DNA from: Myxococcales bacterium
Lineage (GTDB): Bacteria > Myxococcota_A > Polyangia > Polyangiales > Polyangiaceae
Assembly: GCA_025359105.1 (NCBI GenBank)
Contig: JANYHK010000056.1
Coordinates: forward strand, 62,001-126,000
Direction: 5' to 3'
Length of the DNA stretch: 64,000 bases
Under the pieces are notes generated by a model, which searched no databases, was not told the origin of the DNA, and saw only the letters and a program-made list of their open reading frames with translations. A program made the position numbers and the translations under genes. Below, one piece after another: positions 17,849 through 27,300 of this stretch (position 1 is its first letter; each line of letters begins with the position of its first letter).

Positions 17849-20089
17849 ATGAGCGCTGCATTCGCGGACTGGCCGAAACCGGGGCCCATCGATCTCACGC
17901 AGCACGATCCGCCCCACGGGTCATCGTCGACGGAGTGGTGGTACGTCAACACCCACTTCGAGGCGGAGGACGGGCGACCGTTCTCGCTCTTCGCGGCCTT
18001 CTTCCGGATCCGCAAGCCGAACGCGACGCCGGGAGCCAAGCCCGAGTACGCGTACTCCGTCACGTGGGCGCTCACCGATCCGACGGCGCGCGCGTACTAC
18101 CCGGACTCGCGCGTCGACAAGAGCGCGCCGAAGATGGGCCTCGACCGTATCAAGAACGGCGCCGGCTCGCGGGATACGCGCCTGAACCGCGCGATGGCGG
18201 AGGTCCTCGAGCGCGGCAAGGTGCCAGGCCCCGATCGCATGTTCGAGGGCGACGTGTTCGTCGCCGATGGGCGCCTCGAGCTCGACTACGCCGGCGCGCG
18301 GTTCGACAAGCAGAGCGACGGGAGCTACCGGCTCCGCCTCTCGAACGATCGCGTCCGCGCGGCGTGCGACATCACGTTCACGCCGAAGAAGGCCCCCGTG
18401 CGCCACGGCGACGACGGCGTCGTCAAGGGCCACGGCGGCGAGGACATGTTCTATTACTTCGTGCCGCGTTGCGACGTGGCCGGCTCGGTCACCGTGCGCG
18501 GCGAGACCCTCCGTGTCGCGAAGGGCTCCGGCTGGTACGACCACGAGTTCGGCGGCCCCACGAAGGATCAGGCCGAGCGCGCGAAGAAGGAGAAGCCGCC
18601 GAACGTCGCGTGGAACTGGGTCGGAACCCAGCTCGACGACGGCAGCGAGGTCAGCGCGTATTCGCTCGTCCGCGCCGAGAGCGGCGAGGTGCTCTGGCAG
18701 TGGGCGATCGTCATCGACCCGTCGGGCGCCGCGCGCTCGTACCATGGAATCACGCTGACCCCCGGCACGCCGTGGCGGAGCACGCGCACGTTCCACGACT
18801 ACCCGACGTCGTGGACGCTCGAAGTCCCCGAGGCGAGACTCTCGCTCGAGGTCGCGGCGTCGTTCGACGATCAGGAGCTCATTACCGTGCTCTCGAAGCC
18901 CGCCTTCTGGGAGGGGCGCGTCTCGGTGAAGGGAACCCTCGCCGGCGCCGCTGTGAACGGCCTCGGGTACCTCGAGCGCAGCGGCTTCGAGCCGATCAAA
19001 GATCTGGACGACTACTTCGGCGCCGTCGGCGACGAGGTGCGCAAATCCGTGAGGGCCGTGCTCCCGCTCGACCCGACGTACGACGAGGCGCGCTCGCTCG
19101 TCGCCTCCAAGGAGCGCACGCACTACATGGACGGCGTGAGCCTCCCGCAGCTGTCGCGGGCGCTCTTCGCTCCGATCCGGGAAATCACCGATCGCGGCGG
19201 CAAATCATGGCGTTCGTACGCTGCGCTGGCGTGCTGTGACGTCGTGGGGGGCGACTCGCGCAAGTTCGTCCAGTGGCTCGCGATGCCCGAGCTTCTCCAC
19301 GTCGGCTCGCTGATCGTGGACGACGTGCAGGATCGCTCGACGGTGCGCCGTGGCAAGCCGACCTGCCATGTCATCTACGGCGAGCCCATCGCCATCAACG
19401 CCGGAACCGCGGCGTACTTCATCGCGCAGAAGCTGCTCTTCTCGAACGAGCTCTCCGACGCCAAGAAGCTCAAGCTGTACGATCTCTACTTCGAGAGCAT
19501 GCGCGCGGGTCACGCCGGGCAGGCGATGGACCTCGATGGCCCCGGCGATCTCGTCCCCGCCGTCGTCGCGACCGGCGACGCGCGGGCGCTCGAGGCGCGC
19601 ATCCTCGCGACCCACCGCCTGAAGACGGCGGCGCCGGCCGGCTCACTCGCCAGGATGGGCGCGATCGCGGGCGGCGGCACCGAACAACAGATCGAGGCGG
19701 TCGGCGGCTTCTTCGAGTCGCTCGGCCTCGCGTTCCAGATCGTCGACGACGTGCTCAACCTGCGCGGCTTCAAGGGCAACCTGAAGTCGGCCGGCGAGGA
19801 CATCGCCAACGGGACGATCACACTCCCTGTCGCGAAGGCGCTCGGGCGGTTCGGTGAGGCCGATCGCGCGTGGCTGTGGAAGACGATGCAGAGCAAATCG
19901 AAGGATCCGGCCGTCGTCGGAGGCGTCATCGCGAAGCTCGAGGCGTGCGGAGCGATCGAGGCGTGCGCCGACGAGGCGCGCTCACTCGTCGAGGCGGCGT
20001 GGGCCAAGGCGGCGCCGCTGCTCGACGATTCCATCTCGAAGGTCATGCTGCGCGCGTTCGGCTGGTACGTCCTCGAGCGACATTACTAG
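17849..20089 (+). CDS. CrtC/AttH-like lipocalin domain fused to polyprenyl (GGPP-type) synthase
   Basis: The protein has 746 residues and two domains. Residues about 8-375 resemble carotenoid 1,2-hydratase (CrtC) and AttH/lipocalin-9 proteins: STEWWYVN near 30, SLFAAFFR, GWYDHEFGG and WNWVGTQLDDG. Residues about 430-746 are a trans-prenyltransferase: LIVDDVQDRSTVRRG with first DDxxD at about 491, and FQIVDDVLNLRGFKG with a DDxxN second motif at about 632, as in GGPP synthases. The fusion could make a prenyl diphosphate and hydrate or cyclise an isoprenoid product (inference). It lies downstream of the men operon in the same direction, but 124 bp away and with its own start region. No signal peptide. 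Confidence 0.85.
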   Translation: MSAAFADWPKPGPIDLTQHDPPHGSSSTEWWYVNTHFEAEDGRPFSLFAAFFRIRKPNATPGAKPEYAYSVTWALTDPTARAYYPDSRVDKSAPKMGLDRIKNGAGSRDTRLNRAMAEVLERGKVPGPDRMFEGDVFVADGRLELDYAGARFDKQSDGSYRLRLSNDRVRAACDITFTPKKAPVRHGDDGVVKGHGGEDMFYYFVPRCDVAGSVTVRGETLRVAKGSGWYDHEFGGPTKDQAERAKKEKPPNVAWNWVGTQLDDGSEVSAYSLVRAESGEVLWQWAIVIDPSGAARSYHGITLTPGTPWRSTRTFHDYPTSWTLEVPEARLSLEVAASFDDQELITVLSKPAFWEGRVSVKGTLAGAAVNGLGYLERSGFEPIKDLDDYFGAVGDEVRKSVRAVLPLDPTYDEARSLVASKERTHYMDGVSLPQLSRALFAPIREITDRGGKSWRSYAALACCDVVGGDSRKFVQWLAMPELLHVGSLIVDDVQDRSTVRRGKPTCHVIYGEPIAINAGTAAYFIAQKLLFSNELSDAKKLKLYDLYFESMRAGHAGQAMDLDGPGDLVPAVVATGDARALEARILATHRLKTAAPAGSLARMGAIAGGGTEQQIEAVGGFFESLGLAFQIVDDVLNLRGFKGNLKSAGEDIANGTITLPVAKALGRFGEADRAWLWKTMQSKSKDPAVVGGVIAKLEACGAIEACADEARSLVEAAWAKAAPLLDDSISKVMLRAFGWYVLERHY

Positions 20090-20373
20090 GACTCGAGCCT
20101 CCCCTGCGCGTCGCTTCGCGAGGTCGTGCGGAGCACTACGGGGCGAGAGGGCAGAAAGAGGAGCGGAATAGTCGGGCCGTTCGCGATTGTAGGCCTGGCG
20201 TGGGGACCAACACCGCGCTCTTGTGCCTGGCGAAGTCTCCGGACGAGATTCGTACGCCCACGTACATGCAGCCGATCGCCAACTTCGGGATCCCCACGCC
20301 GCGCGGGCCACGTGACCTGGAGGAGGGACCGCCGAGCGCGTGCTGTCACGCGTGCAAAGCGGTGCGTCGACGG

Positions 20374-22854
20374 TCAGCCGGTCATCATCTTCGAGAACTT
20401 GTCGGTCAGGACAGGATCGGCCGCCATCTTCGCGCCCCACGCCTGCGCGACCTGCCCGTAGCTCATCATGTCGAGGCCGTACTGCGCGAGCGCGCCCATC
20501 ATGTTTCCGGTCTGCATGCCCTTCAGGATGCGGACGTAGTCGCTCAGCTTCGCGACGCGCTGGCCCGGGAAGACGACCGGATCGGGATCGCCCGCGTCGG
20601 CCCCGCCCTGCGCGACGATGCGCTGCGCTTCCTGCGCTTGCGCCATGCGCAGGTGCATGTCCATGTTGCCGTCGAGGATGTTGTCGAGGGCGGCCTTCTC
20701 GCCGCCGGTGATGCCCATCGCGCCGAGCTCGATGGAGCGCTTGGCCTCGATGAAGTCGTCCATCAAGTCGGGGTTGGCGTTGAGCGCCTGCTGCCACTCG
20801 TCGACGAAGGGTTTGCCGGGGTTGGGGACGTTGAACTTCTGGCAGAGCGCGACCATCTGGGGGGAGGGCGTGAACGCGGCCGCCATCGCGGCTCCCACGC
20901 CTCCGTACGCGAGGCCGCCCTGCAGCTTGTCGCGCTCGACCGAGAACTGCGCGTACTGCTCGATCGTGAGGCCGCCGTAGCGGCGTAGCGAGCGAACGAC
21001 GTTCTTCTGCGGCAGCGTCTCCTCGTAGCGATCGCTCCAGGCTTGCAGGTCGGCGCGCACGTGCTCGGGGTGGTTGCCGAGCGCCAGCCACGCATCGACG
21101 AGCGCGCCCTCCCACGGCGTGAAGCCCTCGGCGGGGATGAGGCCGCGCAGCCACGCGAACGCGCCCTCGACCTCGGCCCGGATGTGCGGAGCATCCTGCG
21201 CGCGCCACGCGAGCGCGACGATGCCGGCGGTCGTGAGCCAGTCCGACGGGCCGGACACGAGCGAGTAGAGCGCGCCGCGTCCGGGGCCCGACTCCCACGG
21301 GCCGAGGTGCGAGAGGATGACCGCGGTCGCGATCTGGCAGCGGTACGTCCAGATGATCCCGTTGAACTCCCGCGGCGGCGGCGGCGGGTTCGTGAGCACC
21401 GACAGGAACGCGCGCACCGACTGAGGACCGGCGGCCTGCGCGATGGCGTGAGCCGCCGGATCCCACACGTCCTTGCGAAAGAGCTGGTACGCGATCCCGC
21501 CCACGGCGTTCTGCGCGTTGGGCTCGCCCTGCGTGAACAGCGGGCGAAGCTCGCCGTTCTGAAAGGTGAACGCGGGGAAGTCGACGCGGCCCTTGTCGGC
21601 GCGCGGATCGGGCGTCTGCACGCGCTCGACCTCGATGGCCATACGCGCGTTGCCGGCGCCGGCCGCGCGCATCCCGACGTCGAACGCGATCAGGGCGCTC
21701 GGCGACTCGGGCCAGAGGGACTGGATCGTCACGCCGATGCTCGCGCCCTGGCCGCAGCAGTGCAGGACCTCGGCGAGCTCGGAGATCATCATGCGCCCGT
21801 AGCGCGACGACGCGTCGGCCGGTCCCTCGAGCGACGTGAAGTACGGCACCGGGGGGTCGAGCTCGTTGGCCATCCGCGCGGTGGCGTCGTCCCAGTAACG
21901 CCGCTCGCGGAGGACGAGGAGCGCGTGACGATCCGGCTCGGAGTTGTACGCGCGAAAACGTGTATAATGCACGCAGGCGTCGGCCGTCGGGTAGTCGGGG
22001 GCCCGCGTGGCGAGATCCTGGAACAGGTGCGCAGCCTGATCGAATCGCCCGGCGTCGGCGAAGCCCCACGCGGCGTCGTGCAGCGGCGAGAAGTCCTGCG
22101 GATCGATCTGCATCGCGATCTGCGCCTGCTGCATCGCCTCGTCGGGCCGCCGCGCGTCGCGGAGCGCGTTGAGGAGCGCGGTGCGGAGGCTCCAGTCTTG
22201 CGGGAACCGGCGCACGCCCTCCTCGGCGATGCCGAGCGTCGCCGCCGTATCACCGAGGCGCCGGCGCACGATCGCCGCGCCGCCGTAGAGGATCTTCTCG
22301 CCGGGGAACGCGGGGAGCAGCACGTCGAAGATGGGGGCGGCCGAGCGCAGGTTCGGCAGGCGCGGATCGTCGGGCTGCGGCGGAACCGGGACGTCGATCG
22401 CCATGTTGAGCGTCGGCTTCACGATCGACTCCAGGATCTGTTCCCACGACAGCTGCGCCACGAACTGCGGCGTCAGCCAGCGGCGGAGCCAGTCGAGGTA
22501 CTCGAGCTCGGGCGCCACCTCGAGCACGGCGCCGATGAGCTCCACCGCTTCGGGCAGGCGCCGCTGCAGGTACAGCGCCCGCGCGCGCGCCGCGGCGGTC
22601 GCCACGTGGATAGCCCCGGTCGCGACGGGGAAGAGCCCCAGCGGATCCTGCGTCCCCAGAACCAGCCGGTCGATGACGTCGAGGAGCTCCCGCTCGTTCG
22701 GGAAGAGCATCAGCGCGTCCGCGATGCACAAGGAGGCCACGAGCGGCTCGTTCCGCTGCATGGCGGCGAGCGTGTCGTCCTTCAGCTGGTTCGCGACACG
22801 GCGTCGCTCGGAGACGATGGGGAGGGCCTTGGGGTCGAGCGGCGTGTGAGGCAT
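20374..22854 (-). CDS. Large TPR-containing protein of unknown function
   Basis: The protein has 826 residues from ATG 22854; the frame is open further upstream, but that part has poor coding bias. Residues about 195-330 contain tetratricopeptide-like helix pairs, for example LRTALLNALRDARRPDEAMQQA followed by an IDPQD loop. The middle and C-terminal regions (VDEWQQALNANPDLMDDF, VFPGQRVAKLSDYVRILKG) are helical, with no catalytic motif that I can name. No signal peptide or membrane segment. TPR proteins are assembly scaffolds. The gene stands alone, convergent to the CrtC-like fusion and divergent from a lipoprotein gene. Confidence 0.8.
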   Translation of the reverse strand: MPHTPLDPKALPIVSERRRVANQLKDDTLAAMQRNEPLVASLCIADALMLFPNERELLDVIDRLVLGTQDPLGLFPVATGAIHVATAAARARALYLQRRLPEAVELIGAVLEVAPELEYLDWLRRWLTPQFVAQLSWEQILESIVKPTLNMAIDVPVPPQPDDPRLPNLRSAAPIFDVLLPAFPGEKILYGGAAIVRRRLGDTAATLGIAEEGVRRFPQDWSLRTALLNALRDARRPDEAMQQAQIAMQIDPQDFSPLHDAAWGFADAGRFDQAAHLFQDLATRAPDYPTADACVHYTRFRAYNSEPDRHALLVLRERRYWDDATARMANELDPPVPYFTSLEGPADASSRYGRMMISELAEVLHCCGQGASIGVTIQSLWPESPSALIAFDVGMRAAGAGNARMAIEVERVQTPDPRADKGRVDFPAFTFQNGELRPLFTQGEPNAQNAVGGIAYQLFRKDVWDPAAHAIAQAAGPQSVRAFLSVLTNPPPPPREFNGIIWTYRCQIATAVILSHLGPWESGPGRGALYSLVSGPSDWLTTAGIVALAWRAQDAPHIRAEVEGAFAWLRGLIPAEGFTPWEGALVDAWLALGNHPEHVRADLQAWSDRYEETLPQKNVVRSLRRYGGLTIEQYAQFSVERDKLQGGLAYGGVGAAMAAAFTPSPQMVALCQKFNVPNPGKPFVDEWQQALNANPDLMDDFIEAKRSIELGAMGITGGEKAALDNILDGNMDMHLRMAQAQEAQRIVAQGGADAGDPDPVVFPGQRVAKLSDYVRILKGMQTGNMMGALAQYGLDMMSYGQVAQAWGAKMAADPVLTDKFSKMMTG

Positions 22855-23110
22855 GGAAGCCGCATCATTCCCGAGGTCGGGAGGCTGTGGAAGGGTCCGT
22901 TTCGGGATCTGCTGCCGGTCGACCTCAGGTTGGGGAGTCGTTGGCCAGAACGCCGCGCTTGTCAGCATCTGGTCGCGAACGTGACCACCGCGTGAATTTG
23001 GCTGAATTTTGGGGCGAATCTGGGGGTAGGTGGTCAGTCGGCCGTCTGTGGGGGACGAGATACGCCGGCATCGTCGATGCACTGAGGGACGTCGAGGAGA
23101 TACAATCCCC

Positions 23111-24529
23111 ATGCGCCCTAGCCTTCACCTGATCTGGATCGCCGCCGTCGCAGCCACCGCGTTTGCGTGCTCGCGCGCAGAGAAGAAGGATGCGTGGTCG
23201 TGCTCGATGCTCGCCGTGCCTGGCGGTGGCGAGCGAGTCACCTGCGTCGCCTCGGGGTTGGGGACGACCGACGGTCCGTACACGTGCGGAGCCAGCGACG
23301 GGCGCGCCGAGTGCCCGTCCTCCGAGGTGTACCTCGCCTACCAGGTCGCGGTCTTCGTCGGCGGCGGCACGAGCGACGGTCTGCCCGGCGGCACGAGCGA
23401 CGGTCCCCCTGGCGGCATCTGCGACTACTGCCCCGAGTGCACCGGCTGCGGCGGCGGAACCACTGACGGCGGCGGCTCGTCGAGCGGCGGGACGAGCTCG
23501 TCGAGCGGCGGGACGAGCGGCACCACCACCAGCGGTGGAACGACGAGCGGCGGCACGAGCAGCAGCGGCAACGCGTCGAGCAGCGGCTCGTCGAGCGGCA
23601 ACGCGTCGAGCAGCGGCTCGTCGAGCGGCAACGCGTCGAGCAGCGGCGGCGCCTCCGGCAACGCGTCGAGCGGCAACGCGTCCAGCAGCGGCGGGAGCAC
23701 CGGCGACGGCGGTGGGTACACCGGCCACGGTCCCCCCAGCAGCTCCAGCGGCGGCGCTTCCAGCGGCGGAAATGGAAACGGCGGCGGAAATGGCGGCGGT
23801 CAGGGCAACGGCGGCGGCTCGTCGAGCGGCAGCTGTGGCGGTACCGATCACAGCGGCGGCGGCTGGCATTGCGAGACGGACGGCGGCGGCAACACCACCT
23901 GCACCAAGCCCCCGGTGTGCCTCCCCGGCACCCACCCGTCGGCGTGCGGCGCGTGCGTGCCCGACGGCACCACGACCGAGGACTGCAAGCCGCCGACCGA
24001 AGGCGGGTGCTGGGTGACCGGCGGCGGCTTCGTCGTCGACGCGGACGGAAAGGACAGCTTTGGCGGCAACGGTATGCCGATGAAGAGCGGCACGATCCGC
24101 GGCGAGTGGGAGCATCAGGACCACGGCACGAAGTCGAAGGCGCACGGCAAGGTCAAGTACCTCGTCTGCCGCCACGTCGCCGGCCCCGGCCCCGGCAACC
24201 CCGGCGGCAAGAACAAGGGGTTCGACATCAACCAGGTGTACTTCGGCGGCGAGGCGCGCTTCTTCACCGGTGGCGCGTGGGCCGACGGGTACTGGTTCGA
24301 CGTCGTCGCCGAGGATCACGGCGAGCCCGGCAACATCTCGGCGCACAAGGGCACCGCGGACCACTACCACCTCACCCTCCGCAAGGTCACCGGCGCGAAC
24401 CAGTCGGGCACCGTCGTCTACGAGACCAAGGGCGATCTCGTCGGCGGCAACATCCAGATCCACCCGGCCAACAACGGCCATCCGTACACCCCGTCGGCGC
24501 TGCCGGCGTGGGTCTCGCTCGAGCCGTGA
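23111..24529 (+). CDS. Lipoprotein with Ser/Gly/Asn spacer and post-COAP-like C-terminal domain
   Basis: The protein has 472 residues. Signal peptide with lipobox ATAFAC (Cys about 20). After a Cys-rich stretch, residues about 115-260 are Gly/Ser/Asn low complexity built from short repeats such as NASSSGSSSG. Residues about 300-472 form a folded domain starting CWVTGGGFV, with FGGNGMP, QDHGTKSKAHGK, FDINQVYFGG and ADGYWFDV. It looks related to the beta-rich post-COAP-type domains found on extracellular proteins, which is a weak assignment. Likely displayed at the cell surface on a flexible stalk. The frame is open upstream, but ATG 23111 starts the signal peptide. Confidence 0.78.
   Translation: MRPSLHLIWIAAVAATAFACSRAEKKDAWSCSMLAVPGGGERVTCVASGLGTTDGPYTCGASDGRAECPSSEVYLAYQVAVFVGGGTSDGLPGGTSDGPPGGICDYCPECTGCGGGTTDGGGSSSGGTSSSSGGTSGTTTSGGTTSGGTSSSGNASSSGSSSGNASSSGSSSGNASSSGGASGNASSGNASSSGGSTGDGGGYTGHGPPSSSSGGASSGGNGNGGGNGGGQGNGGGSSSGSCGGTDHSGGGWHCETDGGGNTTCTKPPVCLPGTHPSACGACVPDGTTTEDCKPPTEGGCWVTGGGFVVDADGKDSFGGNGMPMKSGTIRGEWEHQDHGTKSKAHGKVKYLVCRHVAGPGPGNPGGKNKGFDINQVYFGGEARFFTGGAWADGYWFDVVAEDHGEPGNISAHKGTADHYHLTLRKVTGANQSGTVVYETKGDLVGGNIQIHPANNGHPYTPSALPAWVSLEP
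23571..23646 (+). repeat. 30-bp tandem repeat in the Ser/Gly/Asn spacer
   Basis: Two perfect 30-bp copies start at 23571 and 23601 and a partial third starts at 23631. They encode NASSSGSSSG. Smaller degenerate repeats surround them from 23470 to 23830. Confidence 0.85.
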
Positions 24530-24649
24530 AGCACTGGGATCCGAATTGCGTGAAAGAGTTCTTCCCTGCAGACGGCGCTCTCGACGCGACGTGCGCCGCA
24601 CCCTACGGCACGCCGAAGGTCGCGCCGACGCGTAGGACCGCTCGACCGT

Positions 24650-25240
24650 CTACTTCGTGGCGCAGTGCGGCAAGTTGCCGGCCGGGCACGGCGGTCCGCC
24701 CGGGATGGGGTCACACGCGTGGCCGGGGATGAAGACGCATGCGGAATTGCTGACGCAGTCCGACGAGCTCAGAGCTTCGCAGTTGGCCGACGCGCCGATC
24801 TGAATGGTGACCTTGAAGGTCTTCGCCGGCGGCGCGTTCTCGGCGAACGGGCGCTGGTACTCGAGCTCGATCACGTGCTTGCCATTGAGGTCGAGCGGCG
24901 ACTTGGTCGACCAGGTGAAGCGCTGCTCGCCGCCCGAACCGGTGGCGCTGCTACCGCCCGAGATGAACTTCTCCTTCGGCGCGCCCAGGGTCTTATCGAC
25001 GCTCTTGACGCTCCAGTGGAAGCCGGTGGTGGGGTTGCTCGCGAGCTGGATGTAGAACGACTGGCCGACGGCGACCGGGACCGTCTTGTCGTGGTCCCCT
25101 TCGCTCAAGATCTTGGCGCCCTTCACGTCCTGCTCGTCACCGGTCGACGGATCGGCGGAGTTCGTGGAGTCCGACGAGGAGCACGCAAGGGGGCCAGCTG
25201 CGAAAGCGGCGAGCGCGAGGAACGAGAGGAGGCGGCGCAT
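24650..25240 (-). CDS. Chagasin-family (I42) cysteine-protease inhibitor lipoprotein
   Basis: The protein has 196 residues. Signal peptide with lipobox GPLAC (Cys about 20), then an acidic Ser-rich spacer. The chagasin fold is recognised by SNPTTGFHW (the first inhibitor loop), GSGGEQRFTW and the third-loop region YQRPF. The C-terminal 35 residues are Cys-rich (six cysteines) and probably disulfide-bonded. Chagasins block papain-type proteases by inserting three loops into the active site. Here it may protect the envelope from its own or foreign cysteine proteases (inference). ATG 25240 is preceded by an AGGA-rich ribosome site. Convergent with the neighbouring lipoprotein gene. Confidence 0.85.
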   Translation of the reverse strand: MRRLLSFLALAAFAAGPLACSSSDSTNSADPSTGDEQDVKGAKILSEGDHDKTVPVAVGQSFYIQLASNPTTGFHWSVKSVDKTLGAPKEKFISGGSSATGSGGEQRFTWSTKSPLDLNGKHVIELEYQRPFAENAPPAKTFKVTIQIGASANCEALSSSDCVSNSACVFIPGHACDPIPGGPPCPAGNLPHCATK

Positions 25241-25522
25241 GGTGGAGATCCTTTCCTGTTGGGGAGAAGGACTCTCTAGCGCACACTGGTCTACGCGCAA
25301 CGCCATTTACCTACATTCGCGCACAAATCTGAGTTTTTACTCTAAATACACGTAGTCTCAATCGATTGGGTCGAAGCTTTGACGCCAATGGTCTTTGACA
25401 TCGGCACGTTGGCGCCCGCGGGCTACCGCCGCTGTCGGCCGCGCGCGTCCGTAGCGAGCCCGAGCTTAGAGCGCTCCGCCTCTTGTCGTTCGGCACGAGA
25501 AGCCTGAAACTCCCCTGGCCTC

Positions 25523-26482
25523 ATGCGAACGACGGCATGGATCGGAGTGGGCCTCACCCTGGCGATGGCGATCGGCGTGGCATGCAGCCACGCAGACACC
25601 GGCGGCCCGTCCTCGGGAGGTACCACGTCGGGAGGTACCACGTCGGGCGGTTCATCGTCGGGCGCGTCAGGTTCCTCGGGCTCTTCCGGTGCATCGTCGG
25701 GCGCGTCGGGTTCCTCGGGCTCTTCCGGCTCCTCGTCGGGCGCGTCAGGTTCCTCGGGCTCGTCCGGCTCCTCCTCGGGCTCCTCCGGCGACGGGGGGAC
25801 CGCCTTCGACGCCTCCGTTCCCGACGGCTCGTATGCCATCGACTTCACCACCGCCGTCATCGAGAACCCGCTCTCCGCCGGCGGCCGGTGGACGAACAAC
25901 ACGCAGGGCACAGGCGGCAATGTCGCGCCCGGCAACATGACGAGCATGCGCGTCGACCTCGCTTCGGACGGCGTAACGAAGATCGCTTTCGATACCCACG
26001 GCGGCGTCGACTACGACGACAGCTTCGCGTTCGTGCCGGACTTCCCAGGAGACCAGTACATCGAAGCCGTGATCTACAAGGAGCCCGGCTACAACCCGAA
26101 CGCGAGCGGCTCGAACCACGAGCTCGAGCTCATTGTCGGCTGCTCGAGCGCCGCGGGGTCTCGCACCTGGAACGAGTTCCTCTTCAACAGCGGTGGGGGC
26201 GTCGACGTCGTGTACCTCAACGGAGGTCCCGCCGACTTCACGGTGATCGGCAACGTGGGCGGCTCGACCGGCACGATCCCCAAGGACGGCGACGTCGTGA
26301 GGGCCACGCGGATCGGCAACGTCCTCAGCCTCTACCTGAACGGCGTGAAGGTGGCCGGCTACGACGGCACCGACCCGTCGAAGGTGGCCAAGGGCAGCGG
26401 AATCGGCATCGCCGGATTCATCCGCCCCGGCGCCACCCACAACAAGTACGGCTTCAAGCGCGTCGTCATGGGGAGGCTCTAG
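25523..26482 (+). CDS. Lipoprotein with Ser/Gly-rich spacer and lectin-like beta domain
   Basis: The protein has 319 residues. Lipobox AIGVAC places Cys near residue 21. Residues 28-92 are almost only Ser, Gly, Ala and Thr from a repeated DNA unit. Residues 100-319 are beta-rich: DFTTAVIENPLSAGG, GDQYIEAVIYKEPGY, VLSLYLNGVKVAGYDG. The spacing suggests a concanavalin-A-like jelly roll of the kind found in carbohydrate-binding proteins and DUF1080-type domains. No catalytic residues can be named. Probably a surface binding protein. An AT-rich stretch of about 100 bases (25300-25400) precedes it. Confidence 0.75.
   Translation: MRTTAWIGVGLTLAMAIGVACSHADTGGPSSGGTTSGGTTSGGSSSGASGSSGSSGASSGASGSSGSSGSSSGASGSSGSSGSSSGSSGDGGTAFDASVPDGSYAIDFTTAVIENPLSAGGRWTNNTQGTGGNVAPGNMTSMRVDLASDGVTKIAFDTHGGVDYDDSFAFVPDFPGDQYIEAVIYKEPGYNPNASGSNHELELIVGCSSAAGSRTWNEFLFNSGGGVDVVYLNGGPADFTVIGNVGGSTGTIPKDGDVVRATRIGNVLSLYLNGVKVAGYDGTDPSKVAKGSGIGIAGFIRPGATHNKYGFKRVVMGRL
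25655..25771 (+). repeat. Three 39-bp tandem repeats coding the Ser/Gly spacer
   Basis: Units start at 25655, 25694 and 25733 with few differences. They encode SSGASGSSGSSG-type sequence. Length variation between strains is likely. Confidence 0.85.
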
Positions 26483-26499
26483 AGCAGCTTTGGAGCGCC

Positions 26500-27183
26500 T
26501 CAGAGCGCCTCGGCCGCGGCCTCGAGCTGCGCCGCGCTCATCACGTCCTCGTGCTGCACGAGCACGCGCTTCAGGTTCGGCGTCGCGGCGAGACGAAGGA
26601 GCGCCTCCTTGAACGCCTTCTTGTCCTTCAGGACGAAGAGCTTGAAGACCCCGGTCACCCGCGGCCCGCCGCTGCTGCCCAGCAGCTTCAGGAAAAAACC
26701 CTGGACGCCCGGGCGGTGCTGCATGTTGAACACCGCGTCGCACAGCAGGAGCGACGCGCCATCGGGCGACGTGACAACGACCGCCTCTTCCATGTCGGCG
26801 GTGCCGTCGAGGCGCTCGATGACGACGTCCGGCTCGCGCGGCAGATCGTCGTAGGTGCCGTCGACGGCGACCTTCTCGCTCACCTTCTTCACCGCGCCCT
26901 TTGGCGCATACACCTTGAGGTCCGGGTAACGCTCCTTGAAGCGCGCGGGGTCGATGCGGTGGTAACCGCTCGGCACGAGCAGGACACGGGGCGTGCCCCA
27001 CGCCTCGATCTCCTTCATCGTGGCGTCGTCGAGCGCGACTGCGTTGTGGATCCACACGTCCCCGTTCGGCCGGCGGACCAGATCCATCGCGCGGCGCATC
27101 GGCGGGCGCTCCATCTCGGACTCCACGCGCCAAAGGTTGTCGGCGAGCTTCTGGATGGGGGTGTGCGGCCAAGCTTTCCACAT
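26500..27183 (-). CDS. DUF4336-like / metallo-beta-lactamase-fold-related protein
   Basis: The protein has 227 residues. The order of strands and the phrases NLWRVESEM, RRPNGDVWIHNAVAL, VLLVPSGYH and LLLCDAVFN follow the DUF4336 family, which is a metallo-beta-lactamase-like fold. The classical HxHxDH zinc motif is not present, so hydrolase activity is not supported. Role unknown; cytoplasmic. The ATG at 27183 lies 7 bases after TAATGT and has no Shine-Dalgarno sequence. Upstream, between this gene and rbgA on the same strand, lies a hexanucleotide repeat tract. Confidence 0.7.
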   Translation of the reverse strand: MWKAWPHTPIQKLADNLWRVESEMERPPMRRAMDLVRRPNGDVWIHNAVALDDATMKEIEAWGTPRVLLVPSGYHRIDPARFKERYPDLKVYAPKGAVKKVSEKVAVDGTYDDLPREPDVVIERLDGTADMEEAVVVTSPDGASLLLCDAVFNMQHRPGVQGFFLKLLGSSGGPRVTGVFKLFVLKDKKAFKEALLRLAATPNLKRVLVQHEDVMSAAQLEAAAEAL

Positions 27184-27190
27184 GGGCGTC

Positions 27191-27196
27191 ACATTA
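27191..27196 (-). promoter_or_regulatory. Candidate -10 hexamer (TAATGT) for the DUF4336-like gene
   Basis: TAATGT lies 7 bases before ATG 27183 on the minus strand. The CCGACT tract begins 34 bases further upstream, in or just before the -35 region. Confidence 0.4.
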
Positions 27197-27230
27197 GGGA
27201 CCGGCAAGACGCGCTTCAAGGCCGCCGACC

Positions 27231-27284
27231 CCGACTCCGACTCCGACTCCGACTCCGACTCCGACTCCGACTCCGACTCCGACT
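27231..27284. repeat. Hexanucleotide repeat (CCGACT)9
   Basis: Nine perfect CCGACT units run from 27231 to 27284, followed by one CCGACC. The tract is non-coding, between the rbgA stop at 27301 and the start of the DUF4336-like gene at 27183. Confidence 0.97.
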
Positions 27285-27300
27285 CCGACCCAGACGCTGA

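Noticed and set aside
20090-20373. Gap of 284 bp between the CrtC-like fusion and the TPR gene
   Set aside because: Several short frames exist but none has the local codon bias or a ribosome site; nothing could be assigned.
23470-23830. Regular repeats that might suggest a CRISPR array
   Set aside because: They are in-frame Ser/Gly/Asn codons without unique spacers and lie within a lipoprotein gene.
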